Source: Culex pipiens pallens (lineage: Eukaryota > Arthropoda > Insecta > Diptera > Culicidae). From it: DNA of 64,000 nucleotides. The notes beneath the pieces are model-generated. The model saw only the letters and a list, made by a program, of their open reading frames with translations, had not been told where the DNA came from and searched no databases. A program made the position numbers and the translations under genes. The DNA lies in NCBI RefSeq assembly GCF_016801865.2, contig NC_068938.1:193771909-193835908 (forward strand). The letters run 5' to 3'. Each line of letters starts with the position of its first letter. The first letter of the stretch is position 1. Below, in pieces: positions 12,790 to 24,100 of this stretch.

Positions 12790-13064
12790 CCTTCCTATAT
12801 CATCGTTGATCGGAAGGCACGGCGTCGGGTAAATTGTGTATAATGTTTTGAATAAGGTTTTATTTTTAATGGTGAAAAAGCCATTTCTATATAATGATCG
12901 AAAGACGCACTGACATTTTGGATTAATTAATAGTGGAGTGAAATAATTGTGTGTGATTGACTTTGTGTGTTAACCAAAAAGACCTTCCCATAGCATCGTT
13001 GCTCGGAAGGCTCGCCGACGGGTCTGTTATGAAAGTCCTCCCCATAGCATCGTAGCTCGGGAGG
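12790..13064 (+). repeat. Three (perhaps four) hairpin units inside retroelement copy 2
   Basis: Stem-loops lie at 12790-12817, 12983-13010 and 13037-13064. A decayed one is near 12888-12915. Outer stem: CCTTCC/GGAAGG in the first two and CCTCCC/GGGAGG in the third. Inner stem: ATC/GAT in the first and AGC/GCT in the others. Both stems therefore change in a paired manner. The units are followed by related CGCCGACGGG-like sequence in two cases. Confidence 0.7.
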
Positions 13065-13457
13065 CATCGAAAAGCCAATCCCTTATCCTACTAACCCAAA
13101 AAAATAATAATCACGTGATGCTTGAAGGAGATGCTGTGGATTCAACGGTCTCAAGCGGTATCAACAAGTATATAGCGAAAAACTGTGTGCTTGATGAGTC
13201 TGCAACTTCAACTATCGGACTAACATTCCTCCCTTTCGTTGAACTGCAGGCTTCTTGGGAGGGCGCCGGTATTGACTAATAAAGTAGGGATCATCAGAGG
13301 TTAAACAGTGAACGGATGGTTGGCTCCCACTGATCATTTTTGATTCATTGTTTAACTTCAGCTGATCTGTCAATAACGGAGTAGCAGCTCATTGGCAGTC
13401 AACCATGCTCATGCTCATGCTCATGCTCATGCTCTATTATATGAATTCAACAATTTT

Positions 13458-14690
13458 ACAAAGATAACCTTTTCAACATTGAAAATCAAAAATTGCCGAG
13501 AAAACGTCAGTTGAAAATAAAGATTTTTAAGATTAGAAAGCACTAAAAAATTTATTCTTTGCAATTTTATATCTCAGAAGATACCAATTTCCAAAATCGA
13601 AAAAAAGAAAATTATAAAGTTTTCAGTTATTTGGAAATAATAATTTTAGAAATGGCCAGAAATGTCCTGTTTTAAAATAAAATTAATATTTCTATTTTTA
13701 CCACAAATTAACCCTCAAAGGGCTATAGCTCGAAAATGATGCAACTATTACTTTCTAGTCTGCCGACTAATTTCTCAGCGTACATGGTCAAAACAATTAT
13801 TTATTTCATTAAATGGCTCTTAATGAAGAATTACAATAAAACTGATTAAAAATTACTCACCCTCTTCTAACTCTTTTGAAAATCAAACTCTAAAAACAAC
13901 ACTGAATATCAATACTGATTCAATAGTATTAATTACTGTCCGAAGTTTTAAATTGTGCTAGATTATTAGAATATTGTTGTTATTATTTTTATTTTTTGCT
14001 AAGATAATGTTTTTTTCTGAAGATTATGAATTACCAGGTATTTTGGGTAGTCAACTTTTAGTTCAAGATAGTGAAATTAAAAAAATCCTGATATTTTCCT
14101 GTACTTTAAATAACAAACTTAAAACTTATTGTGAATAAAATATTGCGTGCTTTACGCGGATTGTAATTCCAGTTTCTGAATTTTATCAAATTCTAACTGC
14201 AAACACAATAAAATTATTTTCAAAATTTGTGGAAATATTTAAAAAAAATGTTTAAAGAAGTGTCATATGCTTAGGATTAAATTGAAAATGGTAAAATTGT
14301 ATTCGAATCGCATCAAATTTATCAACATGTTTCATTTTTAACACTGAAAATTTGTCTCTCTCATTTGAAATAACATCAACATTATTTATTGCTATAATAG
14401 ATTTTTAACAAAAAACGAATCGTATATCAACTACAATTTTCAAAATATTTTATTACTTTAATTACTCAATAACTACATAAATTACCCATTAATTATATTG
14501 AATTATTTTAATTACCATTAATTGCTAAAAAATAATTATTTACCGAATTACCAGCTTAAAATTGAAGTCATCAGTAATTTTTTGCCAGTCAAAACTAATT
14601 ATTAGAATTATTTTAATATTAAAAAATGATTTTCCAAATGAGGAGTTTTTTTTTTTTTAAACAGATGATGTATGTATCTATAAAAAAATC
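13458..14690. other. Very AT-rich intron
   Basis: No gene seen. The stretch at about 14390-14620 is rich in TAATTA/AATTAC words and strongly self-complementary, as in decayed element DNA. Confidence 0.4.
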
Positions 14691-15000
14691 GACGGTTTTG
14701 TTCGAACGCGAATCAGTTCAATACGGAGCGTCGAATTGAGGTGCTCTTTGTTGCGTTGGGTTCATAAAAACTCAAGGAAGGTTTATACGCTAACTAATTG
14801 ACACTGTGGCCACTCTGGAACCGATTCCGGATCATAGGCAAATTGTATGGAGACGTAAAAACAAATTTTGATCACTGGAGGCTGAATAAGCAAAAAAGCA
14901 AAAAAAACGTCAACAAACGAAAAAAGGCAGAACGAAGTTTGTCGGGTAAGGCTTGTTTAGTATAAAATTATTGTGCCGTCAAAACAACTATATATTTGTG
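14691..15000 (+). mobile_element. Possible truncated retroelement remnant
   Basis: A less AT-rich island (about 14695-14960) ends in 'cagaacgaagtttgtcgggt', which resembles the 3' end of many arthropod RTE-type LINEs and their SINEs. I see no frame or target duplication. The family assignment is from memory of such ends and is uncertain. A GACGGCACAA word at about 10367 has its inverted copy TTGTGCCGTC at about 14970. Confidence 0.3.
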
Positions 15001-15725
15001 GTACCTAACATATAACCCAATCTGGGGCTTACATAGCTGAATGTTCTGAACATTACTTTGGCCTTCTGAATATTTTGTTATATTTTGCAATCTATCCTGA
15101 CATCATAACTTGAATTAATTAAGAATTGCTCAACTTCAATCCAGCTCGTATAATTCAACTGAGTGTACTTTCACTCAAAAGCTCCCACCGCCCCCATTCT
15201 CCCCCGCACCAACCACCGAATCACTTTCATCGCAGCAGATTTTAATTTTCCACTTTTTTTTTTTATTTACACTGTGTTGAGCGTGATTTTCTCACTTGGG
15301 TTGCCGCCGTTCGTCGTCGTCGTCTGCAAACAAGCTTCAATGTGCTTAGTGGTCCTTCAAATACCGACTTCCACTGAGGGGGAGGGTGGGTGTGGGATGC
15401 TGGGCAGGGGAAGATGCAAAAGTGCAAAGTTTATTTATTTACGCGCTGTTTGTGCATCCTTGGCGCAATATTGCCTGGCAGATGCAAGTCTTGGTCTTCT
15501 ACTTAAGTAGTGGTGGTGGAGTGTTTTCCACGACTTGTTTTGTGTAAGATAAAACCAGCGGGGGTTCGGAATTTGTACTGGGCGCGGTTTTGTAATTAAA
15601 AAGTTAGCACAGAGAAAACTAAACTTTGACAAGTCTGGAGTACCACCCACCTTGCAAAACGAGACTAGTTTGGTTATGGTGGTATAGTAATAAACTTTAA
15701 TTTGTAGAAACTGCAAACTGCGGTT
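15001..15725. other. Intron, mixed composition
   Basis: Includes a pyrimidine-rich and (CGT)n-bearing stretch at 15160-15560. Chance frames occur on both strands; no supported gene. Confidence 0.4.
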
Positions 15726-16172
15726 CCCGAGCAGACGGAAATAACATGGGAATAACATTTTTTGATATTTGAAAATACTAGGCCAATAACATTTTATGTT
15801 ATTTATAACAAGATTTGTTATTCGCCGTTATGATTTTTTTGTTATTGGATTGTTATTGTAATAACAGACTAATAACATTTTGAGTTATTCTTCGAACAAA
15901 TCTATGTTATTATTTTTTGTTATTTTAACAACTAATCCGATCATCCCAATAACAGTTGGAGTTATTCTTCCATAACAAAAAATGTTATTCCCAAGTTGTT
16001 TTGGCTTTCAACCAATATCAGACCAATAACAATTTTTGTTATGATAACATAAACTGTTATTAAACCCTTATGCAAAAATTGATTTTTCAGGAAGATTCCA
16101 TAACACTTTCTGTTATTTTAACAAAATTTGTTATTGAAATGGCATGAATTTTGTTATTACCGTCTGCCCGGG
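15726..16172 (+). mobile_element. CCCGAGCAGACGG-family MITE, copy B
   Basis: Starts CCCGAGCAGACGGAAATAAC and ends TTATTACCGTCTGCCCGGG. TT flanks both sides. It has a ~40-bp stretch at 16062-16105 ('aaacccttatgcaaaaattg' onward) that is absent from copy A but present in the copies near 18700 and 19040, so copy A carries a deletion. Confidence 0.88.
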
Positions 16173-17745
16173 TTGCTTCTTGGAATCGGAATGATGATGG
16201 AAGTTATCGGTAAATAATTGAGCTGACGGACAAGTTTATTTCAATCGAGCATTTAATTGAGTGATTTGCATTCCAGGAAGTAGGATGATTGAATAAGGAG
16301 AAGTTTCAACATAAGAACCTGAATTCCGAGAAATGTTCGGTAAACCTTCTTTCAAATCGATCATTTTTTTTTTGTGTCAAAGTGCATTTTTAAATTATAG
16401 AAGATTTTTAAACGGACCCTCTGCACTTTTTTGAGAGATATTCCAAAATTTTGCTTTTTTACGATTTTTAATGAGAGACAGCTCGTCTAAATAAGATATA
16501 ATTAGTCTCTCGCAAATGTAGCCGACTGGGATGTTTGTCAAAATTCTTTTCAAGTTTCCAAAATTCCTCATTTATCTTGTTTCATCCGCGTCGCTACATT
16601 TGTTCTACTTTCAGCGAGTTGGAAACTTTCTAAAAAAAAAAGAGTCTTCTTTTATTTTCCCCATCCGAGTGCCGTATATTTGCCAAGAGGACAAAACTCA
16701 ATCAAAAGCTGCTGCAAACTCTTCGCTTTTTTCCCTCTGTTGTTCCTCAAACTTTCAAGTGTAACTTTCGAGCAGCATTTCATTCCGTTCAATTGCACCC
16801 CTAAATCATCCACTTTTTTTCCTTTCCTGCGCGAGCTTGAAATCCGTGTCATGACGCACTCTCATGTGGAGAGCTTTTTTTTCTTTTTCTTTTGAAGAAA
16901 CTTTTCCCAACTGGGAAAGATTTATCTTGGAAAATTGGACTGAATGGTGGAAAAACAAAGAAAAAAAAACAGGAAAACTTTTGCCACACACTCACAAATG
17001 ATGCAACTTTTCCTCATGGGAAGGAAAGAGATAGGAGGAGATGCACCAGATACGTCGGGTTTATTTATGCGGCACCAGAGAATCGGGATTAAATTGACCA
17101 TTATGAAGTTGACGCGCTTGCAGTGCGCGTTGGCAACACTGCTTTCGCACAATATGAGGAAGAAGAGAAGGTTTGGAAAAACGTGGAAAGTGTTCCACGT
17201 GGCCCCATATCTTATGATCAAAAGAGCGAAAATCAAGTCCTGGAGCATCTTCTCTTGCTCCCGCTCTTAAGAGGGTGGACAAACTTTTCCCATCAATCAC
17301 ATACTCTTGGCTGTTTTGAGGGGCTAAGGGATTCTGGTTGGTGCCTAGCACTCATGTAGGGTAAACCACGACCACGATCGACACTTCGGAGCTCGTTTAT
17401 CTTGATTTAGCGGGGAAAATGGGAAATAGAGAGGGCAGGAATTTTCACGCTGTAAAAGTTTTGACAAATAATAAATTTTGTTAGTTGCATCAAAGTCGAC
17501 GATTTTCAGAATAAAAATTATAAAAATGTAGCTACTGCAAATAATCTCTAAACTATCATGAACACCTACAGCGAATTCTTTTGAGAAATTCAATCATGTA
17601 GAATCAATCCCGGAAATGTTTTCATCGATTGATGATCTTGCTATACCTGGTGATTGAGGTTTGTTTAAGAAATGTTTATAATATGATCTTTCTTTAGATT
17701 TATTAAAAGACAAACATTTAAAAAAAAAACAAAAACAAACAAACA
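16173..17745. other. Intron, mixed composition, no feature recognised
   Basis: Several overlapping frames of 60-110 codons occur on both strands at 16530-17590. They lack domains, conserved motifs or splice signals and overlap one another, so I read them as chance. Confidence 0.4.
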
Positions 17746-17984
17746 CTTACACACTTTAATATTTTTCACAGAATTCGGTAAAGTTTACCCAATTTTCAAT
17801 TAATGGACAGTTCGGTAAACTAAAATTTACCAAATTCGGTAAATTCAGTTATGAAGTGCATTATTGTTCATCGTACAACCGAAATTTGGTAAAATTTTGT
17901 TCACTTTGACTGATGGTTTACAGATCTAAACATTAACGGTTTTTCAACTACCGAATTCGGTAAAAAAAATTCTAAGTGTGTAAG
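17746..17984. mobile_element. Small inverted-repeat element rich in TTCGGTAAA
   Basis: Ends are CTTACACACTT and AAGTGTGTAAG, extended imperfectly for about 35 bp inward to AGAATTCGGTA and ACCGAATTCGGTAA. The interior has several further ATTCGGTAAA / TTTACC words. No clear target duplication. About 240 bp, no coding. Confidence 0.65.
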
Positions 17985-18278
17985 AATGTATTTTTTTTTT
18001 TAAATCATTATTTCACTACTATCAAACCTTGCACTGCCCAAAATTGAAAATTCGGCTATTATGCCAAATCAAGTATTCCGAGAAAAACGCGTTTTAGTGT
18101 TCATCACCAAATCTCCATCAAGGCAATTTCCCATAAGAGTGGCATATTAGCCGTTTGGTTTTTCGCATCGGCAGCCAAATCTAAACACTATTTTAGTGAA
18201 ATTTAAGTTTCAGAAGATGCGTTGGAACATCCTCTACCACCTGGTGCTAATATCTCGTTTTTGCCAAAAGTGGATATT

Positions 18279-19152
18279 CCCAAGAAGACGGAAATAACGT
18301 GGGAATAAATTTTTTTGATATTTGAAAATACGAGACCAATAACATTTTATGTTATTTATAACAAGTTTTGTTATTCCCCGAGCAGACGGAAATAACTTGG
18401 GAATAACATTTTTTTATATTTGAAAATACTCGGCCAATAACATTTTATGTTATGTATAACAAGATTTGTTATTCGTTGTTATGAATTTTTCGTTATTGGA
18501 TTGTTATTGTAATAACAGACTAATAAAATTTTGAGTTATTCTTCGAACAAATCTTTGTTATTATTTTTTGTTATTTTAACAACAAATCAGATCATCCCAA
18601 TAACAGTTGGAGGTATTCTTCCATAGCAAAAAAATTTATTCCAAAGTTGTTTTGGCTTATGATCAATATCAGACCAATAACAAATTTTGTAATGATAACA
18701 TAAACTGTTATTAAACCCTTATACAAAAATGGATTTTCAAGCAGATTCCATAACACTTTTTGTTATTTTAACACTATTTGTTATTGAAATGGCCGTTTGC
18801 CCGGGTCGCCATTATGATTTTTTTGTTATTGATTGTTATTGTAATAACAGACTAATAACATTTTGAGTTGTTCTTCGAACAAATCTTTGTTATTTTTTTT
18901 TGTTATTTTAACAACTAATCCGATCATCCCAACAGTTGGAGGTATTCTTCCATTTCAAAAAATGTTATTCCAAAGCTGTTTTGGCTTCCATCCAATATCA
19001 GACCAATAACAAATTTTGTTATGATAACATAAACTGTTATTAAACTCTAATGCAAAAATGGATTTTGCTAGAATATTCCATAACACTTCTTGTTATTTTA
19101 ACAGTATTTGTTATTGAAATGGCATGAATTTTGTTATTACCGTCTGCCCGGG
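18279..19152 (+). mobile_element. CCCGAGCAGACGG-family MITE, outer copy of a nested pair
   Basis: Starts CCCAAGAAGACGGAAATAAC and ends TTATTACCGTCTGCCCGGG, with TT on each side. It is interrupted after 18376 by a second copy of the same family and resumes at 18806. The reading across the gap (gttatTCgcc) matches uninterrupted copy B near 15823. Confidence 0.85.
18377..18805 (+). mobile_element. CCCGAGCAGACGG-family MITE inserted in its own kind
   Basis: Starts CCCGAGCAGACGGAAATAAC and ends GGCCGTTTGCCCGGG; the right end has lost about 20 bp next to the TIR. It is flanked by TC on both sides, and the empty site is known from the sister copies. This defines a 2-bp target duplication for the family. 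Confidence 0.88.
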
Positions 19153-19199
19153 TTAGCCGTTTTTTCAATGGTGGGCAGTGCACTGGTTTCAGTTGATAC

Positions 19200-20960
19200 T
19201 TTTAAGCTTCGAAGATTCGAATAATGAAATTTTCGAAGGATCGATTTTTCGAAGTTAATAAAATTTTAAGATTCGAAGATTTGAAAATTCGATGATTCGT
19301 TGGTTCGAAGAACTAGAACTCCGTTTCTCAGGTTCGGAAATTCTAATATTCAAAGTTTCGATTATTCAAAGATTTTTAGATTCAAAAATTTGAAAATATG
19401 AAGATTGAAAGATTTAAAAATTCAGAGATTCGAATGTGCGAAAATTCTAAGATTTAAAGCTTTAAAGATTCGAAAATTCAATGAATCGATTTTTGAAAGA
19501 CTCAAAAATTAGGATATTCGAAGATTAGAAGAAGTTGATTGTATACAATTGCCACATTCGAAGCTTAGTTTCGAAGATTTAAATTTTACGTCTTTTATCG
19601 ATCGTGGACCCAGAAAATCAAAATAAGCGATATAAAATCTATTCTGAACAGTTAAAACAATCGATGTTACAAAATTTGTCTAAGAAGATTCCAATTTTAG
19701 TAATGGCTGCGCTTGGGTCTGTTTGGATTAGATTAGATTAGATTAGAAGAGAATTCAAATTTAAGTAAATTTTTTTGCTCCCTGATTTTTGAAGAAATTT
19801 GAAGGTGTTAGGGGTCAAAACTTGAAATAAAATTTGCAATTGACTAAGAAGATTTTAAGATTCGAAGATTTGAAAATTCGAAGATTCGTTTTCGTTGATT
19901 CGAACTGTTCGAAGAACTAAAACTCCGTTTCTATGGTTCGAAAATTCTTATATTAAAGAAGAGAAGATTTTTAAACTTGAAGATTCAATTATTCGAAGAT
20001 AAGAAGATTCCTTACACTCAAAGATTTGAAAATTCCTAGATTCGGCTGTGCAAAAATTCAAAAATTTTAAGCTTTAATAATCCTAAGATTTGATGAATCG
20101 ATTTTTGAAAGACTCGAACATTAAAATATTTGAAAATCCGTTGATTCGATGAAATTGACACATTCGAAGCTCAGTTTCGAAGATTCTAATTTTACGTCTA
20201 TTAACGAGCTGTGGACCCAAAAAATCATCTTTTTTGCAAATATTCAAAAGTCCTTTTATTAATGAAAATTCATTAAAAAAAACTTTTAAAATCTATTCTG
20301 AATAGTTAACAATTGATGTTACAAGTTTTTGTCTAAGAAAAATTCAAATTTAGTCATTTTTTTTGTCCCTTGATTTCAAAGAAATTTTAAATAAGAGGGG
20401 GGACAAAAACTTGAAATAAAATTTGCAATGGCGTAAGAAGATTTTTAAGATTCGAAGATTAGAAAATTCGGAGATTTGCGGTTCGCAGAACTTAAGCTCC
20501 GTTTCTAAGGTTCGAAGATTCTAATATTCGAAGGTTCGATTATTCGAAGATAAGAAGATTTTAACATTTGCAGATTCCTTTATAAGAAGATAAGAAGATT
20601 TTCAGATTCGAAGATTTGAAAATTCGAAGATTCAAGGATTTAAAAATTCCGAGATTCGGATGTGCGAAAATTCGAAGATTTGAAGATCCGAAAATTCGAT
20701 GAATCGATTTTTGGAAGGCTCGAAGCTCAGTTTCAAAGATTCAAATTTTACGTCTTTTATTGTATACCCAAAATATAAAAAAAAATATAATAGATTAAAA
20801 AGTCATTTTTTGAATGAAAATGCATAAATATTATTTATTATTATTAAATGAACGTTATAAAATCTATTCTAAATAGTTAACAAACGATGTTACACGTTTT
20901 TTCTAAGACAATTTCAATTTTAGTAAATTTTTTGCCCCCTGTTCTTTAAAGAAATGAGTT
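19200..20960. repeat. Higher-order tandem repeat, ~3 units of ~0.56-0.6 kb, TTCGAA-rich
   Basis: The stretch is saturated with degenerate TTCGAAGATTCGAA words. Landmarks recur at long period: a GAAGCTTAGTTTCGAAGATT-like word at 19560, 20166 and 20722 (spacing 606 and 556), a 'gatgttacaa' then 'gtctaagaa' block near 19670, 20320 and 20885, and a 'ttttttgctccctga'-like block near 19775, 20365 and 20925. A short-period repeat is thus embedded in three diverged long-period units. Confidence 0.8.
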
Positions 20961-21656
20961 ATCACAGATTCGAAAAGCATGTAAAATTTCCCAAAAAAAT
21001 GACATGTCCCTCATTTTTAGACAAATAAGCAAAGCAAAATAACGGAGTTCTTCAACTATTTTTTATATTTTTTTATAAAAGAATACGTATTTGTGGAATT
21101 TCGAGCACGCCAGCAAATCAGAAAAATGAAACTTATAGTGCTGAATTCGTATGTAAATTTCAGGACTAACTTTTTGGCGCTTCAAGTAAGATTTTTCAGC
21201 AAAAAGCTAATTAAAAAAGGTTGAGTTATCGAATTCCTAGCTTCTGAAAAAAATGTAGGTATTAATAAGGACAATAATCACAATCTTAAATCAAAACTGT
21301 AAAAAAAGTTAAACGCTAGCAAACTTGGTTCACCCAGCCACACAAATTTCAATACAGAGACCATGCATTAAATGTGCTTCTCTGTACACGTGATGCTCTG
21401 CCCCCTGGCGCATGAGCTTGTCAGGAGAGTGATTATGAATTTTTCATAATCACTATTAAGCAGCAGTGCACCTCAATGAATGGAAGCCAGATTCGCTGAT
21501 GATGAAACATTGCACAGCTGACACAGAGTATCCAAATGGAAAAGGATGAGCCTGGAGTTGGACTTTTTTTTTCTGGATCGTTGAAACTAGGTTAATCATT
21601 CCAGAAAAGGGTTTTCATTTCGAAACAAAATATGATCAAAATTATGTTTTAAACAA
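20961..21656. other. Intron with a perfect 12-bp hairpin
   Basis: Diverged repeat-like sequence to about 21290, then mixed composition. AGTGATTATGAA at 21428-21439 and its exact inverted copy at 21443-21454, with a 3-nt loop, form a perfect hairpin. No gene. Confidence 0.45.
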
Positions 21657-22082
21657 TTTTTTGCAATTCCGTCGTGAAACTTTTTACTTTTCCTGTCATT
21701 CTTGAACGACGAAATAGCCTACTTTTCTGTACCAAAAATAACAGAATCGAATAGCAACACTTTTCAAAATAAATGCTGAAAAGTTCTACTTTTCAGAACT
21801 GAAATGGGTGCTGAAAAGTTGATTTTTTCAGCACTTGTTTCGAAAAGTAAAACTTTTCAACATTTTTTTGATTCAAACGATTTATTGACATAATACATGA
21901 AAATTTGACATAATTGAGGGTGTTTTTCGGAATTGCAAAAAATGTTGTATGGAACTCGTTGCAAAACTTGATTTTTTCAGCACTCTTCGTATTTATCCAA
22001 CTCGGTGAACCTCGTTGGATAAATGTACGACTCGTGCTGAAAAAATCCTCTTTTTGCAACTTGTTGCATAAACTACTATTAT
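21657..22082 (+). mobile_element. GCAATTCCGTCG-family MITE, full-length copy
   Basis: Runs from TTTTTTGCAATTCCGTCG to TTGTTGCATAAACTACTATT. Contains two stem-loops: GTGCTGAAAAGTT/GATTTTTTCAGCAC (imperfect here) and a long one around TTTATCCAAC/GTTGGATAAA, whose arms extend outward to GATTTTTTCAGCAC and GTGCTGAAAAAATC. No transposase. Confidence 0.88.
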
Positions 22083-24100
22083 TAAAATCTTTAAACTAAA
22101 CTCATGAGTAATATAAAATGCGGTAAATAAATAGTAAAACAACCCACCCACATTTCCTCGTTAAAACATGTGACAAAAGTTCGCGGAAACGACTCCAGGC
22201 CATTCGTTGTGTAATCACGTGCAACTCCACTGTTACGCCAACACACAAAACTGCTGCACCTGTGTTACGATGAGTATAAAATGTTACGACCGATACTATA
22301 CGGTGACGTGGGTGGTGGTGCTCAATGGATGACTGTCATAATAGTCAGAGACAGTGACATTACTGACGGCTTATTTTTATGCACAGAAAAATGGGGATTA
22401 AATTTCATCACTATTTTATCAAGAGCATCTATTTCATTCAGATACCTTTTATGGTAAAAAAAATGTGTTAAACAACGTTGAAAATGACGTAAAAATACTA
22501 CAAAAAAAGCTCTTCAAAAAAAAGTTTAGTAATTTAACACACCAAAATTCTGTCGAAAGGCAAAAACGAACAACTTTTAAAAGGACAACACCTCCCACAA
22601 CAGCGGAAGCAGCAGTTCGGCCACGTGCGAGCGTGAGTAATTGTTGCCAAAATTTGAGCCAAAAATTCAACTAGCAAAAAGCAGTTTCCTCGTGCTCTCC
22701 GGGTGGGGGGTCCGGGCAATAATAGGTTTTTGTGGTGGCCACTCACATGTGGTGGCCCTTTTCATGTTTGTGGGTGGTTGTGTGTGTGTGCAAAACATCA
22801 CACAATACACACAATATAACAAAACGGCCCACGTGCTGATTTATGATGCTCGAACTTTTCGAATAAATCAGCTTTTGTGTTCGTTGATTTGCTGTTCACA
22901 AACGGGCGGGATGAATTTTGCTGCAAATATTGTTGAATGCAAAACAAATATCACAGGTTGCGATGGTTTTCACCTGGTAATTTCAAGGCAAAACGGGAGC
23001 TGGGGTGTGGAAAATTGGTACCGTTTAATTTGCAACAATTGATCTATTCATTAGAGAGGATTGCAAATCAGTTTGAATTTGCATTATTCGCATTATCATC
23101 ATCATCATTGGGGCAATTCTGGATAAATTGAGGTTGTGATAATATAATGTTTCAATGGTTTTCACTTTTAAACAGCTGTGGGGCTTTTGATCTGGGTAAT
23201 TTTCAAGCATAATGGCTGTTGAAATGTAATGGGCTGTGAATTAGCAAATTGGGCTCATTCTAACTATATATAGAGTACAATTTGTGGTTGGATTAACTGA
23301 GAATTCCAGATTATTCAGTTGTTATGCAACATGTGAAATGTAGTTAGATTATTAAAAAATATCGAAAAGCTATTTATTTAGGAAAATAATTAAACATCAA
23401 TTTTCTCCTTTTCAATTTATCTCGGCTACTATTTGTACGATTTTCAACTATTATCCGCGGTTTCAAAACAATGTTTTCAGAAATGTTCATATTTCAAAAC
23501 ATATTTTTGTCTAAATTTCCCTGAAACTGCTATAACTACACAGTCAAAAAATGGTTATATTACGTCTTGAAAGCGGTACATCTTTTATGTCAGAAAATTC
23601 AATTCAATTCGGTTTTATTAGTGAATAATGTTACAATAAGTTCATTCGAAGTACATAACAGAGTTTTGGAGTTCCTTTTAGCTGTGTGTTAAATCTCAAT
23701 CCATTTTGGAACGATTTTTGCTTATAACTATGAGATTACCAAGAGTAATAAAAAAATTAGAAAAAAAACTTACTGCAGTTGCAAAGGAAAGGGGATAGAA
23801 ATATAAAAAGCTTATGTCAGAAAAAAAAAATAATTTCGCCACTTTTCTTGTGTAATGTCACTTTCCAGTCTTACTGTGTAGAAAACAGTACGATTCGTTA
23901 AAAAAAAACTTTTTGTTTGGAAATTTGGTATACCTGCAATGTTTTTTTTTTCTCGGAGTTTAATCTCAAAATTTGAAAAAGGCTTTTTTTAAATAATTCA
24001 AACATGAAAAAAAAATCTACACTTCTCTGTTGCTCAAAAGTAGGATTTTTTGATCCATCAAAAAACGATCTATAAAAATTAAAAGAATTATAATAGTAGT
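22083..24100. other. Intron, mixed composition then AT-rich
   Basis: Positions 22140-23320 are less AT-rich, with GT-rich and (ATC)n runs and chance frames. Positions 23340-24060 are A/T-rich with homopolymers. No gene supported. Confidence 0.4.

Larger units (their letters stand above)
11304..13457 (+). mobile_element. Non-autonomous retroelement, copy 2, with 25-bp target duplication
   Basis: A perfect 25-bp direct repeat (begins TCTATTATATG, ends CAACAATTTT) lies at 11304-11328 and 13433-13457. The insert, 11329-13432, has eleven 116-bp tandem repeats at its 5' end, a hairpin-bearing middle, and a ~450-bp 3' region shared with the element at 9123-9894. That region includes 'gtgatgcttgaaggagatgc' and 'gcagctcattggcagtcaac' and leads into an (ATGCTC)n tail of about five units. 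No reverse transcriptase or long frame, so it would need an autonomous partner. Confidence 0.87.
18031..19181. mobile_element. GCACTGCCCA inverted-repeat element split by nested MITEs
   Basis: The left end, GCACTGCCCAAAATTGAAAA, and the right end, TTTTCAATGGTGGGCAGTGC, are inverted repeats of about 25 bp. The intervening DNA is mostly the nested MITEs at 18279-19152. Without them the element is about 0.28 kb. A related sequence (AATTATGGGCAGTTTAC) occurs at 29550-29566. Confidence 0.6.
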
